Assembly: GCA_965141735.1 (NCBI GenBank) | Contig: CBCSOX010000101.1 | Coordinates: forward strand, 1-9,380 | Reading direction: 5' to 3' | DNA: 9,380 nt | Origin: Massilioclostridium sp965141735 | Lineage (GTDB): Bacteria; Bacillota; Clostridia; Oscillospirales; Ruminococcaceae | Shown: piece after piece, positions 1 to 5,924 of the stretch | How the letters are laid out: the number at the start of each line of letters is the position of its first letter | Position numbering within the stretch: position 1 is the first letter of the stretch | Notes under the pieces: generated by a model | Seen by the model: the letters and a program-made list of their open reading frames with translations, nothing else | Databases searched by the model: none | What the model was told of the DNA's origin: nothing | Program-made: the position numbers and the translations under genes

Positions 1-668
1 TCGCAGATTTGGAACGCGAGACCCAGCGCGTCGGCATACTCCCCGATTTTATCGAGGTCCTCCTCCTGAGCGCCCGCGGCGGCGGCGCCCATCTGGCAGG
101 CCGCCTTGATCAGCGCCCCTGTTTTGAGCAGGTGCATCTGATGCAGGACCGGGTATTCGATTTCCCGACCCTCACTCTCGAGATCAATCACCTGACCCCC
201 AATCATTCCATGCACCCCCGCGAGGCGGGAAAGCACCGAAATGGCGCGCAGGGTTTCCTCACAGCCTGTCCCGTGTGTCTGAGGGGCTCGGGCAGCAGTT
301 TCAAAGGCAAGGGTGAGCAGCGCATCCCCGGCGAGCAGCGCGGTGCTCTCTCCAAACGCGATGTGGCAGGAGGGTTTTCCGCGGCGCATGGCATCGTCAT
401 CCATGCAAGGGAGATCGTCGTGAATGAGGGAATAGGAGTGGATGAACTCCACCGCGCAGGCAAACGGCAGCGCCTTGAGCGGGTCCCCGCCGAGCATCCG
501 GCAAACCTCGAGCGCCAGCACTGGGCGAATTCGTTTTCCCCCCGCTGTCACACTGTAGCGCATCGCGTCCACAACTGATTTTTGCAGGATGTCCTCGTCG
601 GGCAGCAGACGCTCGAGCTCCCGGTCGACGAGCTGGATGTATTCATTGAGCTGATCTTGAAATTCCAT
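1..668 (-). CDS. ispA: Polyprenyl (farnesyl) diphosphate synthase, 3' end cut off by window
   Basis: This is a class I trans-polyprenyl diphosphate synthase, most likely the short-chain enzyme that condenses DMAPP/GPP with IPP to make farnesyl diphosphate in the cytosol. I translated 222 residues by hand from the ATG at 668. Visible family motifs are GGKRIRP (43-49), the first aspartate-rich motif DDLPCMDDD (84-92), GMIGGQVIDL (about 154-163) and KTGALI (182-187). The reading frame leaves the window at GLAFQIC, just where the second aspartate-rich motif should begin. About 70 residues of the usual 290-300 are therefore missing, purely because of the window edge. The start is supported by GGGAGG seven bases upstream. 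It follows xseB by 14 bases and is the last visible gene of the operon; dxs often follows in Firmicutes. The exact chain length of the product cannot be decided from this fragment. Confidence 0.95.
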   Translation of the reverse strand, partial: MEFQDQLNEYIQLVDRELERLLPDEDILQKSVVDAMRYSVTAGGKRIRPVLALEVCRMLGGDPLKALPFACAVEFIHSYSLIHDDLPCMDDDAMRRGKPSCHIAFGESTALLAGDALLTLAFETAARAPQTHGTGCEETLRAISVLSRLAGVHGMIGGQVIDLESEGREIEYPVLHQMHLLKTGALIKAACQMGAAAAGAQEEDLDKIGEYADALGLAFQIC

Positions 669-682
669 GCTGTTTCCTCCCA

Positions 683-883
683 TTATTCCGATTTGTCGGA
701 TGAGATTTCTTCCAGTTTCAGCTTTGCCGTCTCCAGCCGCTGGTGGCAGACTGCCGAAAGCTTGGTGCCTTTTTCATAGAGCGTGAGGCTCTGCTCCAGG
801 CTGAGATTGCCCTTTTCGAGTTTGGCAACCACCTTTTCGAGCTCGGCAACCGCCTTTTCAAACGTCATTGTTTCAAATTCCAT
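683..883 (-). CDS. xseB: Exodeoxyribonuclease VII small subunit
   Basis: XseB is the small helical subunit that binds several copies per XseA to form exonuclease VII, a metal-independent single-strand-specific nuclease that cuts DNA to oligonucleotides. The 66-residue product has the usual family length and pattern: an N-terminal MTFEKAVAELEKVVAKLE helix, then LSLEQSLTLYEKG, and a helical, charged end with KLKLEEI. It starts three bases after the xseA stop, and its ribosome binding site (GAGGAG, six bases from the ATG) is formed by the last two codons of xseA. Translational coupling to xseA is therefore likely and would suit the fixed stoichiometry of the enzyme. The family match is clear. 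Confidence 0.95.
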   Translation of the reverse strand: MEFETMTFEKAVAELEKVVAKLEKGNLSLEQSLTLYEKGTKLSAVCHQRLETAKLKLEEISSDKSE

Positions 884-886
884 GGT

Positions 887-2083
887 TTACTCCTCTTTCT
901 CTGCGACGACGCTTGCGATCTCGCCGTCGTGAAAACGGGTGGTGATCCGGTCCCCCGGCTTGAGCCGCGTTGCCGACCGGGCGATTTTGCCGGAATTGTC
1001 AAAAGTGATCGAGTATCCCCGGGTGAGTACTTTTAACGGGCTGAGGGATTCGAGCATCCCCGCCGCAGCGGCAAACCACTGCCCGCAGCGCCCATAGGTT
1101 CCCTCAAATGAGAGGCGCAGGCGGCTGTCGAGGGACTCGAGACTGCGGCAGGAGTGCTCGAGCACCGCGCCCGGGGCACGCGCCGTCAGCCGGGTGCTGA
1201 GCGAATCGAGCTGTTGCTCTCCGTTTTGCAGACTGCTAATTGTATAATTATACACCATTTCAGCGTAATTGTCGATCATTGTTCTCAAATTCACAAGTTC
1301 GGGCACCGCGAGTTCCGCCGCCGCAGAGGGGGTGGGGGCGCGCAGGTCGGCGGCAAAGTCGGCGATGGTGTAATCCACCTCATGCCCAACTGCGGAGATC
1401 ACCGGCACCCGGCAGCCCGCGATTGCCCGCGCAACCCCCTCGTCGTTGAACGCCCAAAGGTCCTCGAGCGAGCCGCCGCCCCGACCGACTATCACCAGAT
1501 CGAGCGGGGTTCGGTTGACGCTCGCAAACGCCTGAATGATCGATTCCGGCGCTTGTTCCCCCTGTACGAGGGCGGGAAACAGCTTGACCGTGCACACCGG
1601 ATAGCGGCGGCGCAGGATGTTGAGGATGTCCTGCAGCGCGGCACCTGTCTTGGAGGTGATGATCCCGATTGTCCCGGGGTAGGGCGGCAGTGGGCGCTTT
1701 CGCTGCGGGTCGAACAGCCCTTCCTCATCGAGCTTTTTCTTGAGCTGCTCATACGCCATATAGAGAGCTCCGGTGCCATCCGGCTGGATGTCCGCCACAT
1801 AAACCTGATACACCCCGTCGCGTTCAAACACCTGCACATCCCCTCGCAGGATCACATTCATCCCGTTTTCGGGCAGAAAGGGCAGCCGAGAGGCGTTGCT
1901 GCGGAACATCACGCATTTGATCGAGCTTGTCTGGTCCTTGAGGGTAAAATAAAAATGTCCTGAACGGACGTGGTTGACAAAGTTGGAGATCTCCCCGCGG
2001 ATGTGCAGGCCGTAGAGGATGTCCTCCGCAGCAAATATCTGCTTGATAAATCGGTTGACCTCCGAGACGCTGTAGCTAGGCAT
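887..2083 (-). CDS. xseA: Exodeoxyribonuclease VII large subunit
   Basis: XseA is the catalytic large subunit of exonuclease VII, active in the cytosol in repair and processing of single-stranded DNA. The 398-residue protein has an N-terminal OB-fold (about 1-105, including the GEISNF and SGHFYFTLKD segments) and the catalytic domain with GRGGGSLEDLWAFN (200-213). The family hallmark spanning about 233-257 follows, beginning VGHEVDYTIADF and ending RAPTPSAAAE. A helical region and a short C-terminal tail with LTRGYSI complete it. Length is near the 400-450 typical of the family. I chose the ATG at 2083 (MPSYSVSEVN), which has GGAGG upstream. A longer open frame to 2179 would add 32 arginine-rich residues that lie entirely over the upstream gene. 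The start overlaps the end of the TsaD-like gene by eight bases. Confidence 0.96.
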   Translation of the reverse strand: MPSYSVSEVNRFIKQIFAAEDILYGLHIRGEISNFVNHVRSGHFYFTLKDQTSSIKCVMFRSNASRLPFLPENGMNVILRGDVQVFERDGVYQVYVADIQPDGTGALYMAYEQLKKKLDEEGLFDPQRKRPLPPYPGTIGIITSKTGAALQDILNILRRRYPVCTVKLFPALVQGEQAPESIIQAFASVNRTPLDLVIVGRGGGSLEDLWAFNDEGVARAIAGCRVPVISAVGHEVDYTIADFAADLRAPTPSAAAELAVPELVNLRTMIDNYAEMVYNYTISSLQNGEQQLDSLSTRLTARAPGAVLEHSCRSLESLDSRLRLSFEGTYGRCGQWFAAAAGMLESLSPLKVLTRGYSITFDNSGKIARSATRLKPGDRITTRFHDGEIASVVAEKEE

Positions 2084-3017
2084 TTGCTCCCTCCATTCCG
2101 GCTGCGAGCAAGGCGATTCCGCCCGCGTTGTCCGCCGAATAGGCGGGCTGTGCAAACGACGCTCCGTAGCGTTTCTCAAAATAAGCGCGCAAAATGCTGT
2201 TGGACATCACGCCGCCCGCAAAGAGCAGCGGGAGTTGCCCGTATTCCGCCTTGGCCGCTTTGAGCATCCCCTCAAGGGTAGCCTGAATATATTCTATGCA
2301 AAAGCGCGCGACATACTCTTGCCCCGCGCCCTCCGAGAGCAACTTGGCGCATCTGTTCTCCACCCCCGACAGGCAGCAGTCAATGCCCTTGAGTGTGGGT
2401 TTGACCTTGATCTTGTCGGTGCAGCGCAGCGCGAGCTGCTCCAAGCTTGGGCCGGAGGGAAACGGGAGCCCGAGCATCCCGCCGACACGGTCGATCGCCT
2501 GCCCCGCCTTGAGATCGAGGGAAGAGCCGATAAGCTCTATCGACTCGATGCTGGAGTTTCCAGTCGTCACAAGCAGGCAGTCCGTGGTACCGCCCGAGAC
2601 GTGAAAAGCGAGAAACCGGCCGGCAGTGAGCCAGTCGGTTTTTTCCGCCGAATAAAGGGCAGCGGCAATGTGCCCCTGCTGGTGGGAAAACTCGTGTTTG
2701 GGGACACCGAGCGCGGCGGACAGGCACTGCGCCGCCATCGTGCCGGTGAGAAAACAGGGCATGTAGGACCCCTGTGCGCTGCGCGGGCGGGTGGACACCC
2801 CAACAGCGTCCACCCTGCCGGGTGTTTTCGCAAACAGTTTGTCCATCATCTGCCCCAGCAGCTTGACGTGCTCAAACACCGCCTGAGACTGGCGCAGGCC
2901 AAGCGCCCCTTGCGGGGTGGGCAGCAGCTGCTTTTCCATGAACATCTGCCCGGTTTCGCTGTCGTACAATGCGGTCGAGCAGGTGTAGTTGCTGGTGTCA
3001 ATTCCGAGCGCTCTCAT
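2076..3017 (-). CDS. TsaD/Kae1-like protein (second-type paralogue, role unassigned)
   Basis: The 313-residue protein belongs to the ASKHA-fold Kae1/TsaD/Qri7 superfamily. Visible features are the N-terminal phosphate-loop strand LGIDTSNYTCSTAL (4-17), the metal-binding pair H112 and H116 in HQQGH, the SGGTTD nucleotide-binding turn (141-146), GGVMSNSILR (268-277), and the late aspartate D296 in ADNAGGIALLA. These match the iron/zinc ligands and ATP site of TsaD, so the active-site framework looks intact. True TsaD, which transfers threonylcarbamoyl to A37 of tRNA with TsaB and TsaE, is about 335-345 residues and usually lies with tsaB/tsaE. This gene is shorter and sits between nusB and xseA, so I take it as a paralogue rather than tsaD itself. 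Its start forms an ATGA overlap with the nusB stop, which implies translational coupling. It may be annotated elsewhere as a peptidase M22 protein, an old misnomer. Confidence 0.85.
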   Translation of the reverse strand: MRALGIDTSNYTCSTALYDSETGQMFMEKQLLPTPQGALGLRQSQAVFEHVKLLGQMMDKLFAKTPGRVDAVGVSTRPRSAQGSYMPCFLTGTMAAQCLSAALGVPKHEFSHQQGHIAAALYSAEKTDWLTAGRFLAFHVSGGTTDCLLVTTGNSSIESIELIGSSLDLKAGQAIDRVGGMLGLPFPSGPSLEQLALRCTDKIKVKPTLKGIDCCLSGVENRCAKLLSEGAGQEYVARFCIEYIQATLEGMLKAAKAEYGQLPLLFAGGVMSNSILRAYFEKRYGASFAQPAYSADNAGGIALLAAGMEGANA

Positions 3018-3412
3018 TTCTCCGCCGCCCTGACAAACGAGCCGAGTACGCCGTTGACAAACGCGGCGTCCTCCTGGGTCGCGTATTCTTTGGCGAGCTC
3101 CACCGCCTCGTTGATCGCAATCGGAGCCTCTACCCGCTCAACATAGACGATTTCGTAGACCGCAAGGCGCAGGATCGCAAGGATCACTTTGGACAGGCGG
3201 GTAATGTTCCATTTGGTCAGATGCTCGGAAATCAGCCGGTCAAGTTCAGAGATGTGCTGCTGCACCCCGGTGAACAGCGCGATAACGTCGCTATTCACTT
3301 CAAATTCCCCGCACTCTTCCGCGGCGGCGATCACTTCGCTCACATCGTCGTCGTTAAAAATCTTTTCAAAAACCAGTATAAATGCATTTTCCCGCATCTG
3401 ATGTCTTTTCAT
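3014..3412 (-). CDS. nusB: Transcription antitermination factor NusB
   Basis: NusB is a small all-helical protein that, with NusE (ribosomal protein S10), binds boxA RNA and supports processive antiterminated transcription of rRNA operons. The 132-residue product has the family length and the expected landmarks: MKRHQMRENAF at the start, LTKWNITRLSKVILAILRLA (about 65-84), and PIAINEAVELAKEYA followed by FVNGVLG near the C-terminus (97-124). I chose the ATG at 3412, preceded by AAAGGA at eight bases. The open frame continues upstream to 3463, but that extension overlaps the preceding gene and is not NusB-like. It lies 13 bases after the Asp23 gene and overlaps the TsaD-like gene by four bases. 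Confidence 0.96.
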   Translation of the reverse strand: MKRHQMRENAFILVFEKIFNDDDVSEVIAAAEECGEFEVNSDVIALFTGVQQHISELDRLISEHLTKWNITRLSKVILAILRLAVYEIVYVERVEAPIAINEAVELAKEYATQEDAAFVNGVLGSFVRAAEK

Positions 3413-3425
3413 CGATCCAATCCTT

Positions 3426-3788
3426 TCACACGCTTCGTTGTTCGTTCTTGACACCGGCCACATAGATGTTGACCTTGGAGACGGTGACGCCCGTCATGCT
3501 CTGCACAGCGGCTTTGACTTCCTGTTGCACCTGTTCGGCAATCCGCTTGATCTTGAAGCCGCTGCGCAGGCAGAGTCCGACTGTGATCCCCGCGGTTCCC
3601 CCATTCATCGCGATCTTAATCGCGCGGGGCTTTTTCGCAAGCAGGATATATTCTTTCATACTGATCGGAATGTCGGCGAGCCCATAGACTCCCTCAACTT
3701 CCACCGCAGCCTGTGTGACAATGGCAGAGATAACCTCTTCGGAGATTTTCAGGTTGCCGGGAACCGGATTGTTCACCATCTGTTTCAT
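3426..3788 (-). CDS. Asp23/Gls24 family protein, YqhY-like
   Basis: The 120-residue protein is a member of the Asp23/Gls24 (DUF322) family. The family pattern is seen in LKISEEVISAIVTQAAVEVEGVYGL (about 13-37), GGTAGITVGLCLRSGFKI (63-80) and VTVSKVNIYVAGV (101-113). I see no membrane segment or signal peptide. Members are linked with envelope stress; the B. subtilis counterpart YqhY lies just upstream of nusB and has been connected with acetyl-CoA carboxylase control. Its position directly before nusB here makes orthology to yqhY likely, although accBC are not adjacent. It is the first gene of the operon, with an ideal AGGAGG seven bases before the ATG and a sigma-A type promoter about 55 bases upstream. 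The family call is firm but the function is not. Confidence 0.92.
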   Translation of the reverse strand: MKQMVNNPVPGNLKISEEVISAIVTQAAVEVEGVYGLADIPISMKEYILLAKKPRAIKIAMNGGTAGITVGLCLRSGFKIKRIAEQVQQEVKAAVQSMTGVTVSKVNIYVAGVKNEQRSV

Positions 3789-3795
3789 AGGATTT

Positions 3796-3801
3796 CCTCC
3801 T
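3796..3801 (-). promoter_or_regulatory. Strong ribosome binding site of the Asp23-family gene
   Basis: A perfect AGGAGG lies seven bases before the ATG at 3788. It fixes that start and suggests high translation of the first gene of the operon. Confidence 0.85.
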
Positions 3802-3805
3802 CACT

Positions 3806-3828
3806 GCGCACCGGAACGTCCGGCGTGC
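3806..3828 (-). other. Small hairpin in the operon leader
   Basis: CCGGA (3811-3815) pairs with TCCGG (3819-3823) around a three-base loop. The outer bases GCA and TGC can extend the stem with a small bulge. It lies within the roughly 48-base leader expected from the promoter at 3843-3871, just upstream of the AGGAGG site. A role in RNA stability or translation is conceivable but not shown. It lacks a following U-tract, so it is not a terminator. Confidence 0.4.
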
Positions 3829-3842
3829 TGCACATAGTTCGT

Positions 3843-3871
3843 CTTATATAATATAGCACACACACCGTCAA
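3843..3871 (-). promoter_or_regulatory. Sigma-A type promoter for the asp23-nusB-xseA-ispA operon
   Basis: Reading leftward, the -35 box TTGACG (3866-3871) and the -10 box TATAAG (3843-3848) are separated by exactly 17 bases. Each differs from the vegetative consensus by one base. Surrounding bases are AT-rich. Transcription would begin near 3836, leaving a leader of about 48 bases before the Asp23-family ATG. No other promoter as good is visible between spoIIIAH and ispA, so this probably drives all six downstream genes. Start site position is inferred from box spacing. Confidence 0.8.
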
Positions 3872-4225
3872 AATACAAGTAAAAGGTAAGCAGAATCTGG
3901 GAAACCGGGCAGGCAGGCACCCCAAAATCTGCCTCCTGCGAGACAGTTGTAAACTTTCCTGAAACATCCGGCAAAGCCCCAGCTGAATTTTCCTTTGACC
4001 AGGGATCGTGCGGCTAGGGAGATTCCTTCGGTAAAACCAGCTGTAGCGTTTTGACTGCAACGCGTCAGCGGACTGGATCTTTTGATATCCGGAGTACACC
4101 AAACAAAATGACTTCTTAGCCAGCCCCCATTTAAGGCCTCGGAACTTCCAGCAATTATCATTTCCGCCGCAAAGGACGAATAAGTCAGGGAGATCCCCAC
4201 TCGGGAGCCAGAGGCACAATCGCGT
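3872..4225 (-). other. Non-coding stretch of about 350 bases, unexplained
   Basis: No recognisable gene lies here. By my count GC is about 51%, lower than in the flanking genes. Two different minus-strand frames stay open across almost all of it (3868-4260 and 3785-4219), but their starts are GTG and TTG with no ribosome binding site. One begins inside the terminator, and neither product resembles a family I know. Short stems are visible, such as CAGGCAGGCA with TGCCTCCTG near 3910-3940 and GCGTT with AACGC near 4046-4063. Fragments resembling the terminator arm recur at the left end (3881-3899). It occupies the place where accB and accC sit in B. subtilis. It could be a decayed gene, a dispersed repeat or a structured RNA. 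Confidence 0.5.
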
Positions 4226-4256
4226 AAAAGGGGCGGCAGATTCTGCCGTCCCTTTT
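4226..4256 (-). terminator. Rho-independent terminator ending the spoIIIA operon
   Basis: Two arms of 15 bases, about 4226-4240 and 4242-4256, are complementary except for one mismatch (a G/T opposition in the DNA). They form a GC-rich hairpin (CGGCAGA paired with TCTGCCG) flanked by AAAA and TTTT. Read leftward the stem is followed by a short T run, placing termination 14 bases beyond the spoIIIAH stop. A and T runs flank both sides, so it could also work in the other direction. It separates the sporulation operon from the vegetative promoter downstream. Confidence 0.88.
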
Positions 4257-4269
4257 GCACAGAGGTCCT

Positions 4270-4809
4270 CTATTTCACCGGTGTGACTACGATGTTGGAG
4301 GGGTCAACCGCTGTCTCGGAAACGATGATGTCCTTGATCTGAGCCGCCTGTGCCGCGTCGAGCTCCTCGCTCTTGACAACCACTTTGGCGTTCTCGCTGT
4401 CGAGATAGGCGATGCAGTCCTCAAACCCCTTGGCCTTGACCAGGTTTTCAATTGTGGTCTCGCTCTCCATCAGCTGTGCCGTCTGGAGCGCCTGCGCAGT
4501 TGCGCTCGCTTTTTCCTCCGCGCTCAGGTCAGTCTTTTCGAGCAGCCCGGCAAGGGTTTCAGTCGCCGCATCTCGGGTTTTCTGCTTTTCGAGGCGTGCG
4601 TTGGCAAAATAGTTGTCGTCGGTGTTGACAAGCTCCGCCTCTCCATAGGTTGCCTGAGAACCAGTGGAGTTCCCGCCGAGTATATCGGCAACCCCGAGCG
4701 CGTCGTCACTGTTGGCAAACTGCCAGTTCAAATAGATGGCGATGCCCAGTATCAGCACGAGAGACGCCAGGACGATTTGTTTTTTCCCAATGATCATATT
4801 CATTTTCAC
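4270..4809 (-). CDS. spoIIIAH: Stage III sporulation protein AH
   Basis: SpoIIIAH is a mother-cell membrane protein whose extracytoplasmic domain meets forespore SpoIIQ across the intermembrane space, forming a ring of the SpoIIIA-SpoIIQ channel. The 179-residue product has a short cytoplasmic start, one transmembrane helix (about 10-28), a low-complexity linker, and a C-terminal domain (about 66-179). That domain contains the family segment YFANARLEKQKTRDAATETL and ends in IVVTPVK, matching the YscJ/FliF-like ring-building fold. It is shorter than the roughly 218 residues of B. subtilis. I chose the GTG at 4809 because AGGGGG lies eight bases upstream; ATG codons at 4803 and 4797 are possible but have wider spacing. 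It follows spoIIIAG by 40 AT-rich bases, the widest ordinary gap in the operon, and is followed by a terminator. Confidence 0.95.
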   Translation of the reverse strand: MKMNMIIGKKQIVLASLVLILGIAIYLNWQFANSDDALGVADILGGNSTGSQATYGEAELVNTDDNYFANARLEKQKTRDAATETLAGLLEKTDLSAEEKASATAQALQTAQLMESETTIENLVKAKGFEDCIAYLDSENAKVVVKSEELDAAQAAQIKDIIVSETAVDPSNIVVTPVK

Positions 4810-4817
4810 GGTATGTT

Positions 4818-4823
4818 CCCCCT
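4818..4823 (-). promoter_or_regulatory. Ribosome binding site supporting the GTG start of spoIIIAH
   Basis: AGGGGG lies eight bases before the GTG at 4809 but 14 before the nearest ATG at 4803. The spacing favours the GTG as the true start. Confidence 0.65.
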
Positions 4824-4849
4824 AAATGTTCATAATAAGTAAATAAAAT

Positions 4850-5437
4850 TTAACCTGCTGACTGTACAACCGTCACCCGGTTTGATTTGAGATTGAGGGC
4901 TGTCGTGATCGCATCGGTCAAGCTCTGCTTCACGTTGATATCGCCGCCTCCCTCACATACCACCACAACCCCTTTCACTGTAGGTTCTCTCTGGGTCACC
5001 ACCAGCGCTTGTTTTCCGTCTTGTCCGTCAATGACAATGACGTCCTGTTCCATACTCCCCTTGTCAGTGGACTTTTTGGGGGAGCCGTCCTCATAGTCTT
5101 GCGTGTTGTCGGTTGTCTTTTTTTCCGAGTTGGCGTAGACGTATTCCACCCCGTTTTCGAGGGTAATCATCACCTTGACCTTGCCCGCACCGCTGATGCT
5201 CTCGGCGAGATCGGTCACCTTTTTTTCAAGCTTTTCGGTATATTCCTCGGCTGTCAGCTTGGTGGAAGCTTGCCCGCTCTCCTTGGGTTTGGAGGAGGAC
5301 AGCTTGGGCAGAAAGCTCGACAGGAGGATGAGCGCCATCCCCGCAATGCCCAGAATGAGAATCAGCCGGGTGCTGTTCTTTCCCTGAAACAGCTTGGAAA
5401 GGCCCGGAGGGAGCTTTTTTTCCACAATTGACCACAT
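4850..5437 (-). CDS. spoIIIAG: Stage III sporulation protein AG
   Basis: SpoIIIAG forms the large extracytoplasmic ring of the mother cell-forespore channel; its fold resembles ring-building motifs of type III secretion proteins. The 195-residue product has a cytoplasmic start rich in Lys/Pro, one transmembrane helix (about 24-43), and a Lys/Ser/Thr linker. The conserved domain follows: YTEKLEKKVTDLAESISGAG (66-85), VMITLENGVEYVYANSEKK (89-107), a charged insertion, and EPTVKGVVVVCEGG through TDAITTALNL to the end. Length is somewhat below the 229 of B. subtilis. The ATG at 5437 lies eight bases after the spoIIIAF stop. Its best ribosome binding site, GAGGAG, overlaps the last codons of spoIIIAF with a long 11-base spacing. 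Confidence 0.95.
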   Translation of the reverse strand: MWSIVEKKLPPGLSKLFQGKNSTRLILILGIAGMALILLSSFLPKLSSSKPKESGQASTKLTAEEYTEKLEKKVTDLAESISGAGKVKVMITLENGVEYVYANSEKKTTDNTQDYEDGSPKKSTDKGSMEQDVIVIDGQDGKQALVVTQREPTVKGVVVVCEGGGDINVKQSLTDAITTALNLKSNRVTVVQSAG

Positions 5438-5445
5438 CCTTTCTT

Positions 5446-5922
5446 TTACTCCTCTGTTAAGACGATTTCAGGCTGGACACCTACCTCCTTTGAGACCAGC
5501 TGCGCGATCGCAGACTGGTTGGACTGCTGTTCTCGCCTGATCCAGATTTTCAGCTTAGTAATAGATATGCTGTTGTCCGCCTCTATATGAATGGTTGTTT
5601 CTATTTTTTCTGCGGCGAGATTGTTCTGCGCAAGCATCTGGCTCACCTCTTTGTTCAGGTTGTTCTCTGCCAGCGCAAGCACCTGGTCGTCGACCACAGT
5701 GCTCAGCTCCTCGTTTTGAGTGACGTCGGAGGTGATGATATCAAAGTCGAACACGGGCGGGTGCAGGATGAGGGGGGAGATGAGACTGCTGATAAAAAAG
5801 AGGTTGATGGTGAACATCGCCATCTTTTTGAGCCCCGACCCGGGCAGCAGCATGTTGAACACCGCCGCGCCCGCCATGGTCACGCACACCGTCATCGCCC
5901 AGTTTTGAATTGTTTCCATCAT
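5446..5922 (-). CDS. spoIIIAF: Stage III sporulation protein AF
   Basis: SpoIIIAF is a mother-cell membrane component of the SpoIIIA-SpoIIQ channel with an extracytoplasmic ring-type domain. The 158-residue product shows two N-terminal transmembrane helices (about 8-27 and 34-54, the second ending SLISPLIL). A soluble region follows with acidic residues, NNLNKEVSQMLAQNNL, and a C-terminal segment with TKLKIWIRRE and a final PEIVLTEE. It is shorter than the roughly 206 residues of B. subtilis, mainly in the soluble domain. The start is one of two adjacent ATGs (5922 or 5919), two bases after the spoIIIAE stop, with a run of G residues upstream as ribosome binding site. Identification rests on this pattern together with its place between spoIIIAE and spoIIIAG. 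Confidence 0.92.
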   Translation of the reverse strand: MMETIQNWAMTVCVTMAGAAVFNMLLPGSGLKKMAMFTINLFFISSLISPLILHPPVFDFDIITSDVTQNEELSTVVDDQVLALAENNLNKEVSQMLAQNNLAAEKIETTIHIEADNSISITKLKIWIRREQQSNQSAIAQLVSKEVGVQPEIVLTEE

Positions 5923-5924
5923 GG

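Noticed and set aside
9..578. 189-codon plus-strand frame at the left edge
   Set aside because: The opposite strand encodes IspA with both GGKRIRP and DDxxxxDDD motifs; the plus frame is its shadow.
1154..1963. 269-codon plus-strand frame opposite xseA
   Set aside because: It lies wholly inside xseA, whose catalytic motifs are unmistakable, and its composition is typical of antisense frames.
2084..2179. N-terminal extension of xseA
   Set aside because: The added 32 residues are arginine-rich, unlike XseA, and overlap the upstream gene. The internal ATG at 2083 has a good ribosome binding site and matches the family start.
2235..3146. 303-codon plus-strand frame opposite the TsaD-like gene
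   Set aside because: It is a shadow of a gene with clear motifs. Length is explained by codon bias in GC-rich DNA, and no ribosome binding site or domain is seen.
3413..3463. N-terminal extension of nusB
   Set aside because: It would overlap the Asp23-family gene; MKRHQ at 3412 fits the family start and has AAAGGA upstream.
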